The position numbers were made by a program, and so were the translations under genes. From Halalkalibacter oceani (GTDB lineage: Bacteria > Bacillota > Bacilli > Bacillales > Bacillaceae_D): a DNA stretch of 64,000 nt. The notes below the pieces were generated by a model. That model was not told the origin of the DNA. It ran no database searches and saw only the letters and a list, made by a program, of their open reading frames with translations. Every line of letters begins with the position of its first letter. The first letter of the stretch is position 1. The stretch is taken from assembly GCF_023715605.1 (NCBI RefSeq), contig NZ_JAMBOL010000016.1, positions 1 through 64,000 on the forward strand. The letters run 5' to 3'. Shown here piece by piece: positions 47,631 to 61,386 of the stretch.

Positions 47631-49385
47631 TTACCGCATAATTGCAGGAAAGAGTACCGTTTTCTTTTTCACATCATAAATTCCACGCTGGGTGACACGA
47701 ATATACGGCAAATGGGTAGAGGAAAAGAAGAGCAGGCTGTAAATTGGGTCTTCGTGCTTATATCCGCGCTCTCTTAACAGTGTAACAAATTTTTTCTCTT
47801 CTTCCATAATCTCTTGCATCGGTTTCGCTGATAAAACGCCAAATAGCTCCAATGTCATGCTGCCGATCACATTTCCATCCTCTACGAGCGTCATTCCGCC
47901 TCCCTGCTTTTTCAAAGCCCGGAAAGCAGCGATCATATCGGATACATTTTTCCCGATCAAAATAATATCACCGGTGTTCGAAAACGAACTGGCGAAGCCG
48001 AGAACGTGCGTGGCGAAGCCTTTAATCATTGTCGCAATAAGCCACTTCCCGTTTTTATCGATCATGACAAAAAAGCTTTCATCATGCGTCGTCGCCAATT
48101 CCTGGCCTGTCGGCTCCACCGAGATTTGATACGGCTTCAAAATAACGGCATTCGCCATTTCAATTCCCATCGGCATGGAAAAAGATAAATCACTTTCGGA
48201 GAGATCCCAATCAATTTCAAGCGGTCCGATGCCGAACTTCTCCCAAGGAAACGACTCAAAGCCTTCGCATTGTCGGCCTTCCCGTACTAGCCACTGGCCT
48301 TTTGCCAGCACCGCTTTCGGATTCGGCTGATCAATCGCTTCAAGAATGTTCAAATGCGCAATCCGGCCAGGCGCAATCATCCCCAGCTTCTGATCAAGCT
48401 GATAATATTTTGCGACGTTATAGCTTGCCATCGAATAAGCGTCAATCGGATCAAGCCCGCTATCAATTGCAATCTTAATCAGCTGATCCATCACGCCATT
48501 TTCGTAAAAAGAAGGCGGCGATCCGTCGGTTGTCATTAAGCATCTGTCAAAATAGTCAACGCCGAGCTCTCTCATTTCTTTTAACAGCTTCGGTAAATCC
48601 GGCCGGATCGACGAATGGCGTAAAGAGGTCATATAGCCCAGATTTAGACGTCGCACCGCTTCTTCTCCCGTCATCGCCTCATGGTCGCACGTGACCCCTA
48701 AAAGAGCCATCTTCGCCAAAGTTCGTTCAGAAGCCCCGGGCAAATGTCCTTCAATCCGCTTGCGCAGACGTGCCGTTTCCTGCATCCAGTGTAAAATCGA
48801 ATCATCTCCGTTTAACACCTTCGGCCACGATGTCAGCTCTCCGCCTTGAATGACAAGAGGATGCTCGAGCCATTCCTTCATTTTCGAATGTGAAAAGAAG
48901 GCGTTGTCCAGCACCTCGGTCTGGGCATCATAGCGGCACCACCAGAACATCGTCGCCGGGAGCTCATTCAAGGCTTCAATAATGGAAAGCGCTTTCTTTT
49001 TTTCAAGATACAAAAAAAACACCATGTTGTCATTGATCAGCGTTGTCGTCCCCCGGGAGGACGCATATTTCGCAAAGCTGTGGGGATTATATAATTGAAA
49101 CGGGTGGGCGTGGTGCTCTATATAGCCAGGTACCACAAAGGATTTTTTACAATCTACAATTTCTGTTCCCGTTGTTTTCGTAGGCATTTCATCGCCAACA
49201 TAAACGATCCGGTCCTCGGTCACCCAAATATTGGCGGTCAACCACTTGCGGCGGGCATGATTTAAATAAGTTGCCTCCTTAAGGACCAGTGAAGGAGCCC
49301 TGTCTCCTTGCACAACAGCAAGCTGTTGCCTTAGTCGTTGTTTTGTCCAGCGATAAAGTCGCTCTGGCATTTCATCATCACTCAT
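47631..49385 (-). CDS. yerA: YerA-like amidohydrolase (adenine-deaminase related)
   Basis: 584 aa (YerA about 580). It has the metal-dependent amidohydrolase fold of adenine deaminase, with metal motif GYIEHHAHPFQ instead of the GHVHIES motif of AdeC, and GVTCDHEAMTGEEA and DRCLMTTDG downstream. The change at the active-site motif means that adenine need not be its substrate; the true reaction is unknown. Position between the pur operon and yerB is conserved in B. subtilis. Confidence 0.88.
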   Translation of the reverse strand: MSDDEMPERLYRWTKQRLRQQLAVVQGDRAPSLVLKEATYLNHARRKWLTANIWVTEDRIVYVGDEMPTKTTGTEIVDCKKSFVVPGYIEHHAHPFQLYNPHSFAKYASSRGTTTLINDNMVFFLYLEKKKALSIIEALNELPATMFWWCRYDAQTEVLDNAFFSHSKMKEWLEHPLVIQGGELTSWPKVLNGDDSILHWMQETARLRKRIEGHLPGASERTLAKMALLGVTCDHEAMTGEEAVRRLNLGYMTSLRHSSIRPDLPKLLKEMRELGVDYFDRCLMTTDGSPPSFYENGVMDQLIKIAIDSGLDPIDAYSMASYNVAKYYQLDQKLGMIAPGRIAHLNILEAIDQPNPKAVLAKGQWLVREGRQCEGFESFPWEKFGIGPLEIDWDLSESDLSFSMPMGIEMANAVILKPYQISVEPTGQELATTHDESFFVMIDKNGKWLIATMIKGFATHVLGFASSFSNTGDIILIGKNVSDMIAAFRALKKQGGGMTLVEDGNVIGSMTLELFGVLSAKPMQEIMEEEKKFVTLLRERGYKHEDPIYSLLFFSSTHLPYIRVTQRGIYDVKKKTVLFPAIMR

Positions 49386-49504
49386 TTCATCAATTCCTAT
49401 TTTTTCAATCGTAACATATTTTTATGGTTTACCTCACGAAAGATGTAATATCTTTTAACGAATTTTTTGTGAAAGATCAATTTTGACAGAAAGGCAGGCT
49501 GAAT

Positions 49505-49762
49505 ATGAGACCAAATATCGGAAGAGTTGACGCGCTTTGTCGAATAACTGCCGGATTCACCTTGTTGGCCTGGGCCACAGCTAAGCTTGCCCGCAACCCG
49601 TCCCATTCACTTCCGCTGCTGGGGGCTGTAATGGGGGGCATGAAGGTCGCAGAAGGAATCACCCGCTTTTGTCCGCTTGTTTACGTGGCTGAACAAAGGA
49701 ATCCGTCTTTATCCCATGAGAAAAACGTCGCTCATCAGCAGCAGGCAGACCGTTATTCATGA
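49505..49762 (+). CDS. DUF2892-like small membrane protein
   Basis: 85 aa. MRPNIGRVDALCRITAGFTLLAWATAKL opens with the RPNIGxxDxxxRI pattern of the YgaP-type membrane domain, followed by two hydrophobic segments and FCPLVY. Function is unknown. It is divergent from the YerA-like gene and followed by a strong terminator hairpin. Confidence 0.8.
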   Translation: MRPNIGRVDALCRITAGFTLLAWATAKLARNPSHSLPLLGAVMGGMKVAEGITRFCPLVYVAEQRNPSLSHEKNVAHQQQADRYS

Positions 49763-49767
49763 ATCAT

Positions 49768-49816
49768 AAAAAGGATAACCTAAAAAGGTTTATTTTAACC
49801 TTCAGGTTATCCTTTT
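49768..49816. terminator. Bidirectional terminator hairpin
   Basis: AAAAAGGATAACCT pairs with AGGTTATCCTTTT, with an inner AAGGTT/AACCTT extension. T-runs follow on both strands. It ends the DUF2892-like gene on the plus strand and, after the small EYxxD gene, the pur operon on the minus strand. Confidence 0.9.
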
Positions 49817-49843
49817 ACATCCATTTTGTCAGGAGGATGAAGA

Positions 49844-51517
<1,674 letters not shown>

Positions 51518-53056
51518 TCAGTGTTTAAAGTGGCGGATGCCGGTCATGACCATGGCGATGTTGTATTTGTTGGCCATTTCGATTGATTCTTCGTCGCGGA
51601 TCGAGCCGCCTGGTTGGATGATCGCGGTGATGCCGGCTTTTCCGGCTAATTCAACTGTGTCTCCCATCGGGAAGAAGGCATCAGAGCCCAAGACGGCTCC
51701 TTCGATTCGTTCGCCGGCCTGCTTGATCGCGATATCGGCAGAACCGACGCGATTCATTTGTCCTGCTCCGACGCCCACTGTCATTAAGCCGTTCGTGACG
51801 ACAATCGCATTTGATTTCACATGCTTGACGACTTTCCAGGCAAGCTTTAATGCTTCCCATTCTTCTTCCGTCGGTTCACGTTTTGTCGGAATTGAAAGCT
51901 CAGCATCCTCCAGCCCGAGCAAATCCTCATCCTGCAATAAAAGACCGCCGTGAACGGAAGTGAGCATCGCTTCCGGCTCGATTTGCTTTTGAACAGGGAC
52001 AGTTAATAAGCGCAAGTTCTTCTTCGCTGTTAAAATTTCCACAGCCTTCTCCGAGAACGATGGTGCGATGATAATTTCAAGGAAAATCTCCTTCATTTTC
52101 AAAGCAGTTGCTTCATCAATTTCACGGTTTGCGGCAATGATTCCGCCAAATATCGAAACAGAATCGGCTTCATAGGCACGATTGTAGGCTTCCTCGATCG
52201 TTGCTCCCGTTCCGACGCCGCATGGATTCATATGTTTGACAGCGACGACGGCCGGCTCTGTAAATTCCTTCACAATCGCTAAAGCGGCATCGGCGTCATG
52301 AATATTGTTATAAGAAAGCTCCTTGCCGTGAAGCTGCTTTGCTTCGGCAATCGAGCTTGAATCAGCAAGCGGCTTTTGGTAGAACGTCGCCCGCTGATGC
52401 GGGTTTTCGCCGTAGCGCAAGCCCTGCTTCCGCTCGAACGTCACAGTGAGGCTTTCCGGCTCTTCTTCCCCGACTGCCTTCGTTAAATATTCGGCAATTA
52501 GCGCATCATAGGAAGCCGTATGGCGGAATACTTTCGCTGCTAAGCGACGCTTCGTTTCTACGGAGACCGCCTGCTCCTGCTTCAGCTCGTCAAGCACGAC
52601 CGCATAGTCAGCCGGATCGACGACGACGGCTACATGCTGGTGGTTTTTCGCAGCTGCCCGCAGCATGCTCGGACCACCAATATCAATGTTTTCAATCGCA
52701 TCGGCAAACGTACAGTCCGGCTTGGCAATCGTCTCTTTGAACGGGTACAGGTTGACGACGACTACGTCAATCGGCGTAATTTGATGCTCCGCAAGCTGCT
52801 GCTGATGCTCCGCACGCTCGCGCATCGCTAGCAAACCGCTATGTATATTGGGGTGCAGCGTCTTGACACGCCCATCTAAAATTTCCGGAAAACCCGTCAC
52901 TTCAGAAATTCCAATGACAGGAACACTGGCTGCTTCAAGAGCTTTCTTTGTTCCCCCTGTTGAAACAACTTCAAATCCGAGCTCAACTAGAGCCTGGACA
53001 AATTCAACGATCCCTTCCTTATTTGAGACACTGACTAACGCTCGCTTCTTACTCAT
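51518..53056 (-). CDS. purH: Bifunctional AICAR transformylase/IMP cyclohydrolase
   Basis: 512 aa from [19 protein letters not shown], equal to B. subtilis PurH. The N-terminal MGS-like domain closes FAICAR to IMP, and the C-terminal domain transfers the formyl group to [14 protein letters not shown] is in the transformylase active site. It performs the last two steps to IMP. It lies 55 bases after purN. Confidence 0.97.
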   Translation of the reverse strand: MSKKRALVSVSNKEGIVEFVQALVELGFEVVSTGGTKKALEAASVPVIGISEVTGFPEILDGRVKTLHPNIHSGLLAMRERAEHQQQLAEHQITPIDVVVVNLYPFKETIAKPDCTFADAIENIDIGGPSMLRAAAKNHQHVAVVVDPADYAVVLDELKQEQAVSVETKRRLAAKVFRHTASYDALIAEYLTKAVGEEEPESLTVTFERKQGLRYGENPHQRATFYQKPLADSSSIAEAKQLHGKELSYNNIHDADAALAIVKEFTEPAVVAVKHMNPCGVGTGATIEEAYNRAYEADSVSIFGGIIAANREIDEATALKMKEIFLEIIIAPSFSEKAVEILTAKKNLRLLTVPVQKQIEPEAMLTSVHGGLLLQDEDLLGLEDAELSIPTKREPTEEEWEALKLAWKVVKHVKSNAIVVTNGLMTVGVGAGQMNRVGSADIAIKQAGERIEGAVLGSDAFFPMGDTVELAGKAGITAIIQPGGSIRDEESIEMANKYNIAMVMTGIRHFKH

Positions 53057-53111
53057 TCTGCTCCAATCCCTTCTTCTGTTCTCCAATCAAAATATTGCCT
53101 GCAACACCCGT

Positions 53112-53681
53112 TTATCTAAGTTCTTCCACGATACGCTGTAACGTTCGCGGATATAAAGAGTGCTCGACTTTCTGCACCTTTTGCCGCAATGTCTCGATCG
53201 TATCGTCCTCTTCAATCGTCACCGCTTCCTGAGCAATAATCGGGCCCGTATCCATTCCCGCATCGACATAATGAATCGTTACCCCGGTAACCTTGACCTT
53301 CGCTGCAAAAGCCTGACCAATCGCGTCAAGTCCCGGAAAGGATGGCAAGAGGGACGGATGAATATTGACAATCCGTCCTTCATAGGCCTTGAGCAACGTT
53401 GTCCCGATTAACCGCATATAGCCGGCCAGCACGATAAATTCGATCCGCTGCTTTGTAAGCTCATCAACGATTTCCCGTTCAAAAGCCGCTTTGTTTGGAT
53501 AAGCTTTCGGATCAAAGTCCATAACTGCGATACCGTGATTTTTCGCCCGTTCAATCACTTTTGCCTGCGGATTATCGCTGACAACAAGCACGACCTCCGC
53601 GTCAACCCGCCCCTCTTTTGTTGCGGCAATAATCGCCTCGGCGTTCGTTCCACTTCCTGAGGCAAAAACAGCGATCCTCAT
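53112..53681 (-). CDS. purN: Phosphoribosylglycinamide formyltransferase
   Basis: 189 aa. It transfers a formyl group from 10-formyltetrahydrofolate to [20 protein letters not shown] opens the Rossmann-like fold; the catalytic Asn-His-Asp set is in NIHPSLLP (Asn, His) and DAGMDTGPI (Asp). It overlaps purM by four bases. Confidence 0.96.
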   Translation of the reverse strand: MRIAVFASGSGTNAEAIIAATKEGRVDAEVVLVVSDNPQAKVIERAKNHGIAVMDFDPKAYPNKAAFEREIVDELTKQRIEFIVLAGYMRLIGTTLLKAYEGRIVNIHPSLLPSFPGLDAIGQAFAAKVKVTGVTIHYVDAGMDTGPIIAQEAVTIEEDDTIETLRQKVQKVEHSLYPRTLQRIVEELR

Positions 53682-54715
53682 TCGTCAATGCCTCCGATCA
53701 CAACACCCGCGCCAGTCTCCACGCGGCCGATGACAAAAGCTGACTCGCCTTGTGCTTCAAGCTCCGCAAGGACGGCATCCTGCTCCTCTTTTGGAACGAC
53801 CATTACCATGCCGATTCCCATATTAAAGGTGGAGAACAGCTCTTTTTCACTTAGCTTGCCATATTTCTGCAGCAAAGGGAAAACAGGTGGGATCGGCCAT
53901 GATCCGTGCTCGATCGCGACAGCTGTTCCTTCCGGAAGCATGCGCGGAATATTTTCATAGAAGCCGCCGCCGGTAATATGCGCCAGTCCGTGCACCGAAT
54001 ATTTGCTGAGACAGGCTAAAAGCGGCTTGACGTAAATCTTCGTCGGCGTTAACAGCTCATCTCCAAGCGTCTTTCCCAATTCCTCGATCTGATCCGTTAA
54101 TGAAAAACCATGGTCGTTGAGAAAAATTTTCCGGACGAGCGAAAAGCCGTTGCTGTGAAGACCGCTCGACGCTAAGCCAATCACGACATCCCCCGGCTGA
54201 ATCGCTTCCCCTGTGATCAGCTGCTTCTTCTCGGCCGCGCCGACCGCAAAGCCGGCAAGATCATATTCATCCTCGGCATACATTCCTGGCATCTCAGCCG
54301 TTTCTCCGCCGACAAGGGCGCAGCCGGCTTGCTCACAGCCGTCAGCGACCCCTTTTACAATCGCTTCCAGCCGTTCTGGTACCGCTTTTCCACACGCGAT
54401 ATAATCAAGGAAATAGAGAGGCTCCGCTCCCTGGACGACAATATCATTGACGCACATCGCCACTGCGTCAACGCCAATCGTGTCATGGCGGTCAAGCATA
54501 AAGGCAAGCATCAGCTTCGTACCAACGCCGTCTGTTCCGGAGACAAGCACAGGCTCCTTCAGGCCGAGCGTCGAAAGGTCGAACATGCCGCCAAATCCTC
54601 CAAGTCCGCCCATCACGCCGGCGCGCTTTGTCCGATTGACGTGCTGCTTCATCCGTTCCACTGCCTCATACCCTGCTTCAAGACTTACCCCTGCTTGTTT
54701 ATATGCTTCTGACAT
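53678..54715 (-). CDS. purM: Phosphoribosylformylglycinamidine cyclo-ligase
   Basis: 345 aa. AIR synthetase (step 5), ATP-dependent ring closure. PurM-family motifs [13 protein letters not shown] and [11 protein letters not shown] are present. It follows purF by 20 bases and overlaps purN by four. Confidence 0.97.
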   Translation of the reverse strand: MSEAYKQAGVSLEAGYEAVERMKQHVNRTKRAGVMGGLGGFGGMFDLSTLGLKEPVLVSGTDGVGTKLMLAFMLDRHDTIGVDAVAMCVNDIVVQGAEPLYFLDYIACGKAVPERLEAIVKGVADGCEQAGCALVGGETAEMPGMYAEDEYDLAGFAVGAAEKKQLITGEAIQPGDVVIGLASSGLHSNGFSLVRKIFLNDHGFSLTDQIEELGKTLGDELLTPTKIYVKPLLACLSKYSVHGLAHITGGGFYENIPRMLPEGTAVAIEHGSWPIPPVFPLLQKYGKLSEKELFSTFNMGIGMVMVVPKEEQDAVLAELEAQGESAFVIGRVETGAGVVIGGIDE

Positions 54716-54735
54716 TGTTCCTGCTCCCTTCTCCT

Positions 54736-56148
54736 TTATACCTTCGCATAAGGATGTAACGTATCCGGATAAATTTCAGTTGGGTACTTCCCTGTAAAGC
54801 ACGCCAGACATTGTCCGCAATTCGGATCAGCGTCAGAGCGGCCAATCCCTTTCATCAGCCCGTCCGTACTAAGAAACGCCAGCGTGTCCGCTCCCATCAT
54901 TTCACGCATTTCTTCGATGGAATGATTAGAAGCAATCAGCTCTCCCGTAGTCGACGTGTCAATTCCGTAAAAGCATGGGTGCGTGATCGGTGGTGAACTG
55001 ATCCGCACATGGACTTCCACGGCTCCCGCCTCACGAAGCATTTTGACGATCCGGCGGCTTGTCGTTCCGCGGACGATCGAATCATCGATCATGACAACGC
55101 GCTTCCCTTCGACGACTCCGCGCACGGCGGAAAGCTTCATTTTCACCCCTTGCTCACGAAGCTCCTGAGACGGCTGGATAAATGTCCGGCCGACATAGCG
55201 GTTTTTGATCATTCCGAGTTCATAAGGAATTCCGGTTTGTTCGGCATAGCCGATCGCCGCAGAGATGCTTGAATCCGGTACTCCTGTGACAACATCAGCT
55301 TCAACCGGCGATTCAAGCGCCAGCTGCTTGCCTAAATTTTTGCGGGCGGTATGGACATTCAGCTCATCGACATTGCTGTCAGGACGGGCAAAATAAATGT
55401 ATTCCATACTGCAAATCGCCCGTGAGGATGGCCCGGTAAACCGTTGCGAACGGAGGCCATGTTCATCAATCGTAATCAGTTCGCCTGGCTGTACTTCCCG
55501 CTCATAAGTAGCACCAATTAAATCAAACGCACATGTTTCCGAAGCGACGACATAGGCGTCGCCAAGACGACCAATCGAAAGCGGGCGCAATCCATTTGGA
55601 TCAAGCGCGACAAAAAGCTGCTTTTCGTTCATGACCGCGAAGGCATAGGCTCCCTTCAGCATCGTCAAAGCGGAGTACAATTGCTGTTCAAGCGTGTGGT
55701 AGCCGCTTCGTTTAATCAGATGGGCAAGCACCTCCGTATCAGAGGTTGATTGAAAAATGCTGCCCTGACTCTCAAGCTGATGCTTCATATTATTCGCATT
55801 GACGAGGTTGCCGTTGTGGGCGATCGCCAAGCTTCCAAGCTGTGAACGGAACAAGAGCGGCTGCACATTCGCCAGCCCGCCGCCTCCTGCTGTCGCATAA
55901 CGGACATGGCCGATCGCCGCATGACCGTTTAAATCTTTAAAATCATCTTCACTGAACACATCATTCACAAGCCCTAAGCCTTTATGAATCTTTAACCGTT
56001 CTCCGTCCGTTGCCACAATCCCGGCTCCCTCTTGCCCGCGATGCTGAAGACTGTGCAGGCCGTAATACGTTAAGTGAGCGGCGTCCTTATGACCCCAGAT
56101 GGCGAATACACCACATTCTTCATTTAAGCCTTTGATTTCAGCAAACAT
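54736..56148 (-). CDS. purF: Amidophosphoribosyltransferase
   Basis: 470 aa from [13 protein letters not shown] (AAAGGAG upstream). First committed step: PRPP plus glutamine to phosphoribosylamine. As in B. subtilis, an 11-residue propeptide precedes the catalytic Cys12. The PRPP loop [13 protein letters not shown] is present, as are cysteines suited to a [4Fe-4S] cluster (ITHPCFYG and NCGQCLAC), so the oxygen-sensitive cluster form is expected. It overlaps purL by 25 bases. Confidence 0.97.
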   Translation of the reverse strand: MFAEIKGLNEECGVFAIWGHKDAAHLTYYGLHSLQHRGQEGAGIVATDGERLKIHKGLGLVNDVFSEDDFKDLNGHAAIGHVRYATAGGGGLANVQPLLFRSQLGSLAIAHNGNLVNANNMKHQLESQGSIFQSTSDTEVLAHLIKRSGYHTLEQQLYSALTMLKGAYAFAVMNEKQLFVALDPNGLRPLSIGRLGDAYVVASETCAFDLIGATYEREVQPGELITIDEHGLRSQRFTGPSSRAICSMEYIYFARPDSNVDELNVHTARKNLGKQLALESPVEADVVTGVPDSSISAAIGYAEQTGIPYELGMIKNRYVGRTFIQPSQELREQGVKMKLSAVRGVVEGKRVVMIDDSIVRGTTSRRIVKMLREAGAVEVHVRISSPPITHPCFYGIDTSTTGELIASNHSIEEMREMMGADTLAFLSTDGLMKGIGRSDADPNCGQCLACFTGKYPTEIYPDTLHPYAKV

Positions 56149-58349
56149 GGAATGGCTCCTTTCCAAGCCTTGACAATTTCATTCTGTGTTGTCGTCAGGA
56201 TCGTTTCATTGGCCTCATTTTTCACCGTCAGGACACGACCTGCACTTACTTCACCGATTTTTTGCGCATCGACAAGCTGTTCAAACTGAGCGGCATTCTC
56301 CTTAGTGACGGTGACGATAAAGCGTGATTGCGATTCAGCAAACAGCGCCGCCGTTGCTTCGCCGGCAAGCGTAACGCTTGCGCCGACCTCACCGTCTGTC
56401 ATACACTCCGCCAGCGCGACAGCAACCCCGCCTTCAGCGACATCATGGGCAGAAGCAACAAGCCCTTGCTTAATCGCCGCCAACAGCTGCTCCTGACGCT
56501 TCTTCTCGACCGTTAAGTCAATCGCCGGCGCCTTTCCGGAAATCGTGCCGTCTGTCAGCTTTTGCAGTTCACTTCCACCGAACTCCGGCTTTGTCTCGCC
56601 GAGCAGGTAAATAGAGTCCCCTGCCTGCTTGAACGACTGTGTCGTAATATGATCGATATCTTCAATTAACCCGACCATGCCAATGACAGGAGTCGGATAG
56701 ACTGCTACGCCATTCGTTTCATTGTAAAGCGAGACATTCCCCCCGATAACCGGTGTTTCGAGAATGCGGCACGCTTCACTCATGCCATCCGTTGATTTTT
56801 CCAGCTGCCAGAAAATTTCCGGCTTATCTGGACTTCCATAGTTAAGCCCATCTGTTAAGCCGAGCGGTGCGCCACCCGAGCAGACGATATTGCGTGCTGC
56901 TTCCGCAACCGCGATCTGACCGCCGACCTCAGGATCGAGGTAAAGATAGCGCGAGTTGCAGTCAGTCGTCATCGCCAATGCTTTCCGTGTTCCGCGAATG
57001 CGGACAACGGCTGCATCAGAGCCTGGTTCCACAACCGTATTTGTTTGCACCATATAATCGTATTGATCGTAGACCCATTCCTTGCTGGCAATCGTCGGTT
57101 GCGCCAATAGCTGCAAGAGCGTCTCTTTATAATCGCTCACAGCCGGAACTTTTTCTTTCTGCTGCTGGAAGGCTTCATAATAAGCCGGAACACGTGATGG
57201 CTTATGGTAAACAGGCGCTTCCTCAGCGAGCGCATCAACCGGAAGATCAGCGACAACCTCGCCTTTGTGCAAAAGGCGCAGACGCTTATCATCTGTCACA
57301 TGACCGACTTCCGCCGAAAGCAGTCCCCACCGGTCAAAAATGTCTTTAATTTCCTGCTCGCGTCCTTTTTTGACGACAATCAGCATCCGCTCCTGGGATT
57401 CCGAAAGCATCATTTCATATGGTGTCATTCCTTTTTCACGCTGCGGCACGAGATCCAAATTCATTTCAATGCCTGAACCGGCCTTGCTCGCCATCTCCGC
57501 TGAAGAAGACGTTAAGCCGGCCGCCCCCATATCCTGAATGCCGACGAGGGCGTCACTTTGAATCAGTTCAAGACAGGCTTCAAGCAGCAGCTTCTCCATA
57601 AACGGGTCGCCGACCTGAACAGCCGGACGCTTCTCGTCGGAATCCTCACCAAGCTCTTCAGAGGCAAAGGTCGCTCCGTGAATTCCGTCGCGTCCCGTGC
57701 TTGCGCCGACATACATTACGGTATTGCCAACACCTTTTGCCTGACCTTTTTGAATATCCTTATGATCAATCAATCCGACGCACATCGCATTGACGAGCGG
57801 GTTTCCTTCGTAGCACGGATCGAACTGAACCTCTCCGCCAACGGTCGGAACCCCGATGCAGTTACCGTAGCCGGCAATTCCGGCAACGACTTCTTCAAAT
57901 AAATAACGAACGCGCGGAGATGTTAACTCTCCAAAGCGCAATGAATTCAGTAACGAAATTGGACGAGCCCCCATGGAGAAGACATCACGTAAAATACCGC
58001 CGACTCCAGTAGCTGCACCTTGATATGGCTCAATCGCCGATGGGTGATTATGGCTTTCGACCTTGAACACGACCGCCTGCTCATCCCCGATGTCAATAAT
58101 ACCCGCACCTTCCCCGGGTCCTTGCAGGACGCGCTCTCCTTCGGTCGGGAATTTCTTAAGAAGCACCTTTGAGTTCTTGTAGCTGCAGTGCTCCGACCAC
58201 ATCACCGAGAACAGCCCGGTTTCTGTATAGTTTGGCGTCCGCCCGAGAATTTCTTCAATCATGGCGAATTCATCATCCGTTAACCCCATCTCGCGGTAAA
58301 GCTTCTCTTCCTTTACACGCTCAGCTGTTGGTTCAAGAAGTAGTGACAT
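56124..58349 (-). CDS. purL: Phosphoribosylformylglycinamidine synthase subunit PurL
   Basis: 741 aa from [13 protein letters not shown] (GGAGGG upstream), the size of the small Gram-positive PurL that works with PurS and PurQ. ATP-dependent amidation of FGAR to FGAM. Motifs: [45 protein letters not shown]. It overlaps purQ by 17 bases. Confidence 0.97.
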   Translation of the reverse strand: MSLLLEPTAERVKEEKLYREMGLTDDEFAMIEEILGRTPNYTETGLFSVMWSEHCSYKNSKVLLKKFPTEGERVLQGPGEGAGIIDIGDEQAVVFKVESHNHPSAIEPYQGAATGVGGILRDVFSMGARPISLLNSLRFGELTSPRVRYLFEEVVAGIAGYGNCIGVPTVGGEVQFDPCYEGNPLVNAMCVGLIDHKDIQKGQAKGVGNTVMYVGASTGRDGIHGATFASEELGEDSDEKRPAVQVGDPFMEKLLLEACLELIQSDALVGIQDMGAAGLTSSSAEMASKAGSGIEMNLDLVPQREKGMTPYEMMLSESQERMLIVVKKGREQEIKDIFDRWGLLSAEVGHVTDDKRLRLLHKGEVVADLPVDALAEEAPVYHKPSRVPAYYEAFQQQKEKVPAVSDYKETLLQLLAQPTIASKEWVYDQYDYMVQTNTVVEPGSDAAVVRIRGTRKALAMTTDCNSRYLYLDPEVGGQIAVAEAARNIVCSGGAPLGLTDGLNYGSPDKPEIFWQLEKSTDGMSEACRILETPVIGGNVSLYNETNGVAVYPTPVIGMVGLIEDIDHITTQSFKQAGDSIYLLGETKPEFGGSELQKLTDGTISGKAPAIDLTVEKKRQEQLLAAIKQGLVASAHDVAEGGVAVALAECMTDGEVGASVTLAGEATAALFAESQSRFIVTVTKENAAQFEQLVDAQKIGEVSAGRVLTVKNEANETILTTTQNEIVKAWKGAIPCLLKSKA

Positions 58350-59016
58350 GAGATTCCCTCCAATTTCGTACAATCGATTGAAATAGCTTTAACCCATCTT
58401 TGCTGCCGAGCAGTTCTTCCACAGCCCGCTCCGGATGCGGCATCATCCCAAGAACATTTCCGGCTTCATTTTTGATCCCGGCGATATTCGCCTTTGACCC
58501 GTTAATGCTTTCTTTGTAAGTAAAGACGATTTGCTTGTTCGCCTTCAGCTCAGCCAGCGTTTTGTCGTCGCATTCATAGTTTCCTTCTCCGTGGGCAACT
58601 GGAATCGTAATTTGTTCACCGGCTTCATAGCCTGAAGTAAAGATCGTTTCATTATTCTCAACGATCAATTCCGTCGGCCGGCAGATGAATTTCAATCCTT
58701 CATTTCGTTTCATCGCGCCAGGAAGCAGACCAAGCTCCAGCAGCATCTGGAATCCGTTGCAAACACCGAGAACCGGCTTGCCTTCTGCCGCCGCTTGTCT
58801 GACTGCCGTCATAATCGGAGCAAAACCAGCGATCGCGCCGGAACGTAAGTAATCGCCATAAGAAAAGCCACCAGGCAAAAGCACGCCATCAAAGCCGTCG
58901 AGCGATGTCTCGTCGTAACGAACATATTCTACTTCTTCCTTCAGCGCATCCCGAATTGCAAAAAACATATCCGCATCGCAGTTTGAACCAGGAAAGACGA
59001 TTACCGCAAACTTCAT
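58333..59016 (-). CDS. purQ: Phosphoribosylformylglycinamidine synthase subunit PurQ
   Basis: 227 aa. Class I glutamine amidotransferase of the FGAM synthase complex, with nucleophile Cys in GVCNGFQML and catalytic His/Glu in PHPERAVE. It supplies ammonia to PurL. It overlaps purS by four bases. Confidence 0.97.
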   Translation of the reverse strand: MKFAVIVFPGSNCDADMFFAIRDALKEEVEYVRYDETSLDGFDGVLLPGGFSYGDYLRSGAIAGFAPIMTAVRQAAAEGKPVLGVCNGFQMLLELGLLPGAMKRNEGLKFICRPTELIVENNETIFTSGYEAGEQITIPVAHGEGNYECDDKTLAELKANKQIVFTYKESINGSKANIAGIKNEAGNVLGMMPHPERAVEELLGSKDGLKLFQSIVRNWRESHVTTS

Positions 59017-59264
59017 GACGGGACAACCTCCTCAATTTCATAACGGTAATCTTCAATCACCGTGTTGGCTAACAGCTTGGCGCACATTTCATCAACGCGC
59101 TGGTCAATATTGGCCGTCTCCTTCACAATCAGTTCCATGTACTTTCCAATCCGGACATCCTCCACCTCGGCGTAATCCATCGTATGAAGGGCACGCTTTA
59201 CCGCTCCTCCCTGTGGATCAAGAACACTTTCTCTTAACGTGACATACACCTTTACTTTGTACAT
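59013..59264 (-). CDS. purS: Phosphoribosylformylglycinamidine synthase subunit PurS
   Basis: 83 aa, full length. Small dimeric subunit that bridges PurL and Pur[27 protein letters not shown] is typical. It overlaps purC by 13 bases and purQ by four. Confidence 0.96.
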   Translation of the reverse strand: MYKVKVYVTLRESVLDPQGGAVKRALHTMDYAEVEDVRIGKYMELIVKETANIDQRVDEMCAKLLANTVIEDYRYEIEEVVPS

Positions 59265-59974
59265 GATGCTCCTCCTAATCGTGTTAATATTTCCTGATAG
59301 CCTTCCTGCAAGCTGCCTAAATTTCGTCTGAATAAATCCTTGTCAAAGCGCTGATTGGTATCCTTGTCCCACAGCCGGCATGTATCCGGGGAAATTTCAT
59401 CAGCCAGCAAAATCTCACCGTCGTCCGTGCGGCCAAATTCCAGCTTGAAATCGACGAGTCGGATATTCAGTTCATCAAAAAGCGTCACCAGCTGTTCATT
59501 GACGGCGATCGCCTTTTCTCTCAGTACCGCCAGATCCTCGCTTGAAGCCGCCTCTAAAATCGCAATATGATCTTCGGTTACAAGCGGATCACCTAAGTCA
59601 TCGTCCTTATAGTAAAACTCGACAATCGGGGTCTTTAATGGGGTGCCTTCTTCCATTCCGAGACGCTTTGATAAGCTGCCGGCAACGATATTTCGCGTCA
59701 CAACCTCTAACGGAATAATTTCGACCTTTTGCACAAGCTGCTCCGTTTCGGAAAGCTTCTTGATAAAATGGCTTTCGATTCCGCTTTTTTGCAAATGAGC
59801 AAACAGAAGCGAGGAAATTTCATTATTAAGCCGTGCTTTGCCGGCAAGGGTTTCTTTTTTCTCTCCGTTAAAAGCGGTCGCGTCATCCTTGTAGCTCACC
59901 CACAGCTGATTCTCTTCACTAGTTTGATAGATTTTCTTAGCCTTTCCTTCATAAAGCAGGACACCTTTTTCCAT
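59252..59974 (-). CDS. purC: SAICAR synthetase
   Basis: 240 aa. It joins aspartate to CAIR using [16 protein letters not shown] at the N-terminus, [12 protein letters not shown] and [14 protein letters not shown] are diagnostic. It lies 80 bases after purB with a hairpin in between. Confidence 0.97.
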   Translation of the reverse strand: MEKGVLLYEGKAKKIYQTSEENQLWVSYKDDATAFNGEKKETLAGKARLNNEISSLLFAHLQKSGIESHFIKKLSETEQLVQKVEIIPLEVVTRNIVAGSLSKRLGMEEGTPLKTPIVEFYYKDDDLGDPLVTEDHIAILEAASSEDLAVLREKAIAVNEQLVTLFDELNIRLVDFKLEFGRTDDGEILLADEISPDTCRLWDKDTNQRFDKDLFRRNLGSLQEGYQEILTRLGGASCTK

Positions 59975-60018
59975 CGTGGACCCTCCATGTACAAAATATT
60001 GTTTCTGATAGTTGGAGC

Positions 60019-60047
60019 ATCGTGCAGCGCTAAAACCGCTGCACGAT
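60019..60047. other. Perfect 11-bp stem-loop between purB and purC
   Basis: ATCGTGCAGCG (60019-60029) and CGCTGCACGAT (60037-60047), 7-base loop. It lies eight bases after the purB stop. No T-run follows on the minus strand, so it may be a processing or stability element within the pur message. Confidence 0.7.
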
Positions 60048-60054
60048 CTCCTCT

Positions 60055-61353
60055 TTAGTTCGACAGACCGAGACGCTCGAAAATCGTATCGACATGCTTG
60101 AGATGATGCTCATAGTTGAAGCACTCGTCAATCTCTTCAGGTGAAAGCATGCTCGTGATCCGCTCTTCGGCCTCGACCAGCTCGCGGAATTGCACGCCTT
60201 TTTCCCACGCCTCCATCGCTTTCGGCTGGACGAGGTCATACGCTTCCTCACGCACCATTCCTTTGTTAATGAGGGAAAGCAGGACACGCTGAGAGTAAAT
60301 TAGGCCATATGTCCGGGTCATGTTGCGCTTCATATTTTCCGGGAAGACGGTTAAGTTCTTAATGATGTTGCCGAAGCGGTTCAGCATATAGTTCAACGCA
60401 ATTGTCGCGTCCGGCAGGATGATCCGTTCCGCGGAAGAGTGCGAAATATCGCGTTCGTGCCAGAGCGGTACATTTTCATAAGCGGTCATCATATAGCCGC
60501 GAATGACACGGGCAAGACCAGTCATATTTTCCGAGCCGACCGGGTTACGCTTATGCGGCATCGCCGAGGAACCTTTTTGACCTTTTGCAAAAAACTCCTC
60601 AACCTCGCGTGTTTCACTCTTTTGCAGTCCGCGCACTTCCACGGCGAACTTCTCAATTGAAGTCGCAATTAAAGCGAGAGCCGCCATATAATCGGCATGA
60701 CGATCACGCTGCAGTGTTTGCGTCGAAATCGGCGCCGCCTTCAGTCCAAGCTTCTCACAAACGAGCTGCTCCACTGCCGGATCAATGTTCGCATAAGTTC
60801 CGACAGCGCCGGACAGCTTGCCGTAGCGGATACCTTCTGCCGCCTGCTTGAAGCGCTCAAGGTTACGCTTCATCTCTTCATACCATAGAGCGAGCTTCAA
60901 GCCGAACGTTGTCGGCTCAGCATGCACACCGTGGGTCCGTCCCATCATCACCGTGCGCTTATGTTCAATCGCTTTATTTTTTAAAATCTCGATAAAGCGT
61001 TCTATATCAGCGAGAAGAATCTCATTCGCCTGCTTTAACAAATAGGATAACGCTGTATCGACGACATCCGTGGACGTCAGTCCGTAATGAACCCATTTTC
61101 GTTCTTCGCCAAGCGTTTCGGACACAGCGCGGGTAAACGCGACGACATCATGCCGTGTTTCTGCTTCGATCTCGTGAATGCGCGCGACATCAAAGCCGGC
61201 GTTCTCGCGGATTTTCGCCACATCCTCCTTCGGGATTTCTCCAAGCTCTGCCCAGGCTTCACAGGCGACGATCTCGACTTCAAGCCATGCTTTAAATCTG
61301 TTTTCCTCTGTCCAAATAGCTCCCATTTCCGGGCGCGTATAACGTTCAATCAT
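60055..61353 (-). CDS. purB: Adenylosuccinate lyase
   Basis: 432 aa. Fumarase/aspartase superfamily; it acts twice in purine synthesis (SAICAR to AICAR and adenylosuccinate to AMP). The signature [11 protein letters not shown] is present, with catalytic His regions [11 protein letters not shown] and [11 protein letters not shown]. Third gene of the operon, 33 bases after purK. Confidence 0.97.
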   Translation of the reverse strand: MIERYTRPEMGAIWTEENRFKAWLEVEIVACEAWAELGEIPKEDVAKIRENAGFDVARIHEIEAETRHDVVAFTRAVSETLGEERKWVHYGLTSTDVVDTALSYLLKQANEILLADIERFIEILKNKAIEHKRTVMMGRTHGVHAEPTTFGLKLALWYEEMKRNLERFKQAAEGIRYGKLSGAVGTYANIDPAVEQLVCEKLGLKAAPISTQTLQRDRHADYMAALALIATSIEKFAVEVRGLQKSETREVEEFFAKGQKGSSAMPHKRNPVGSENMTGLARVIRGYMMTAYENVPLWHERDISHSSAERIILPDATIALNYMLNRFGNIIKNLTVFPENMKRNMTRTYGLIYSQRVLLSLINKGMVREEAYDLVQPKAMEAWEKGVQFRELVEAEERITSMLSPEEIDECFNYEHHLKHVDTIFERLGLSN

Positions 61354-61386
61354 GCTACCAGCCTCCGCTTATATTCAATTTCATCT

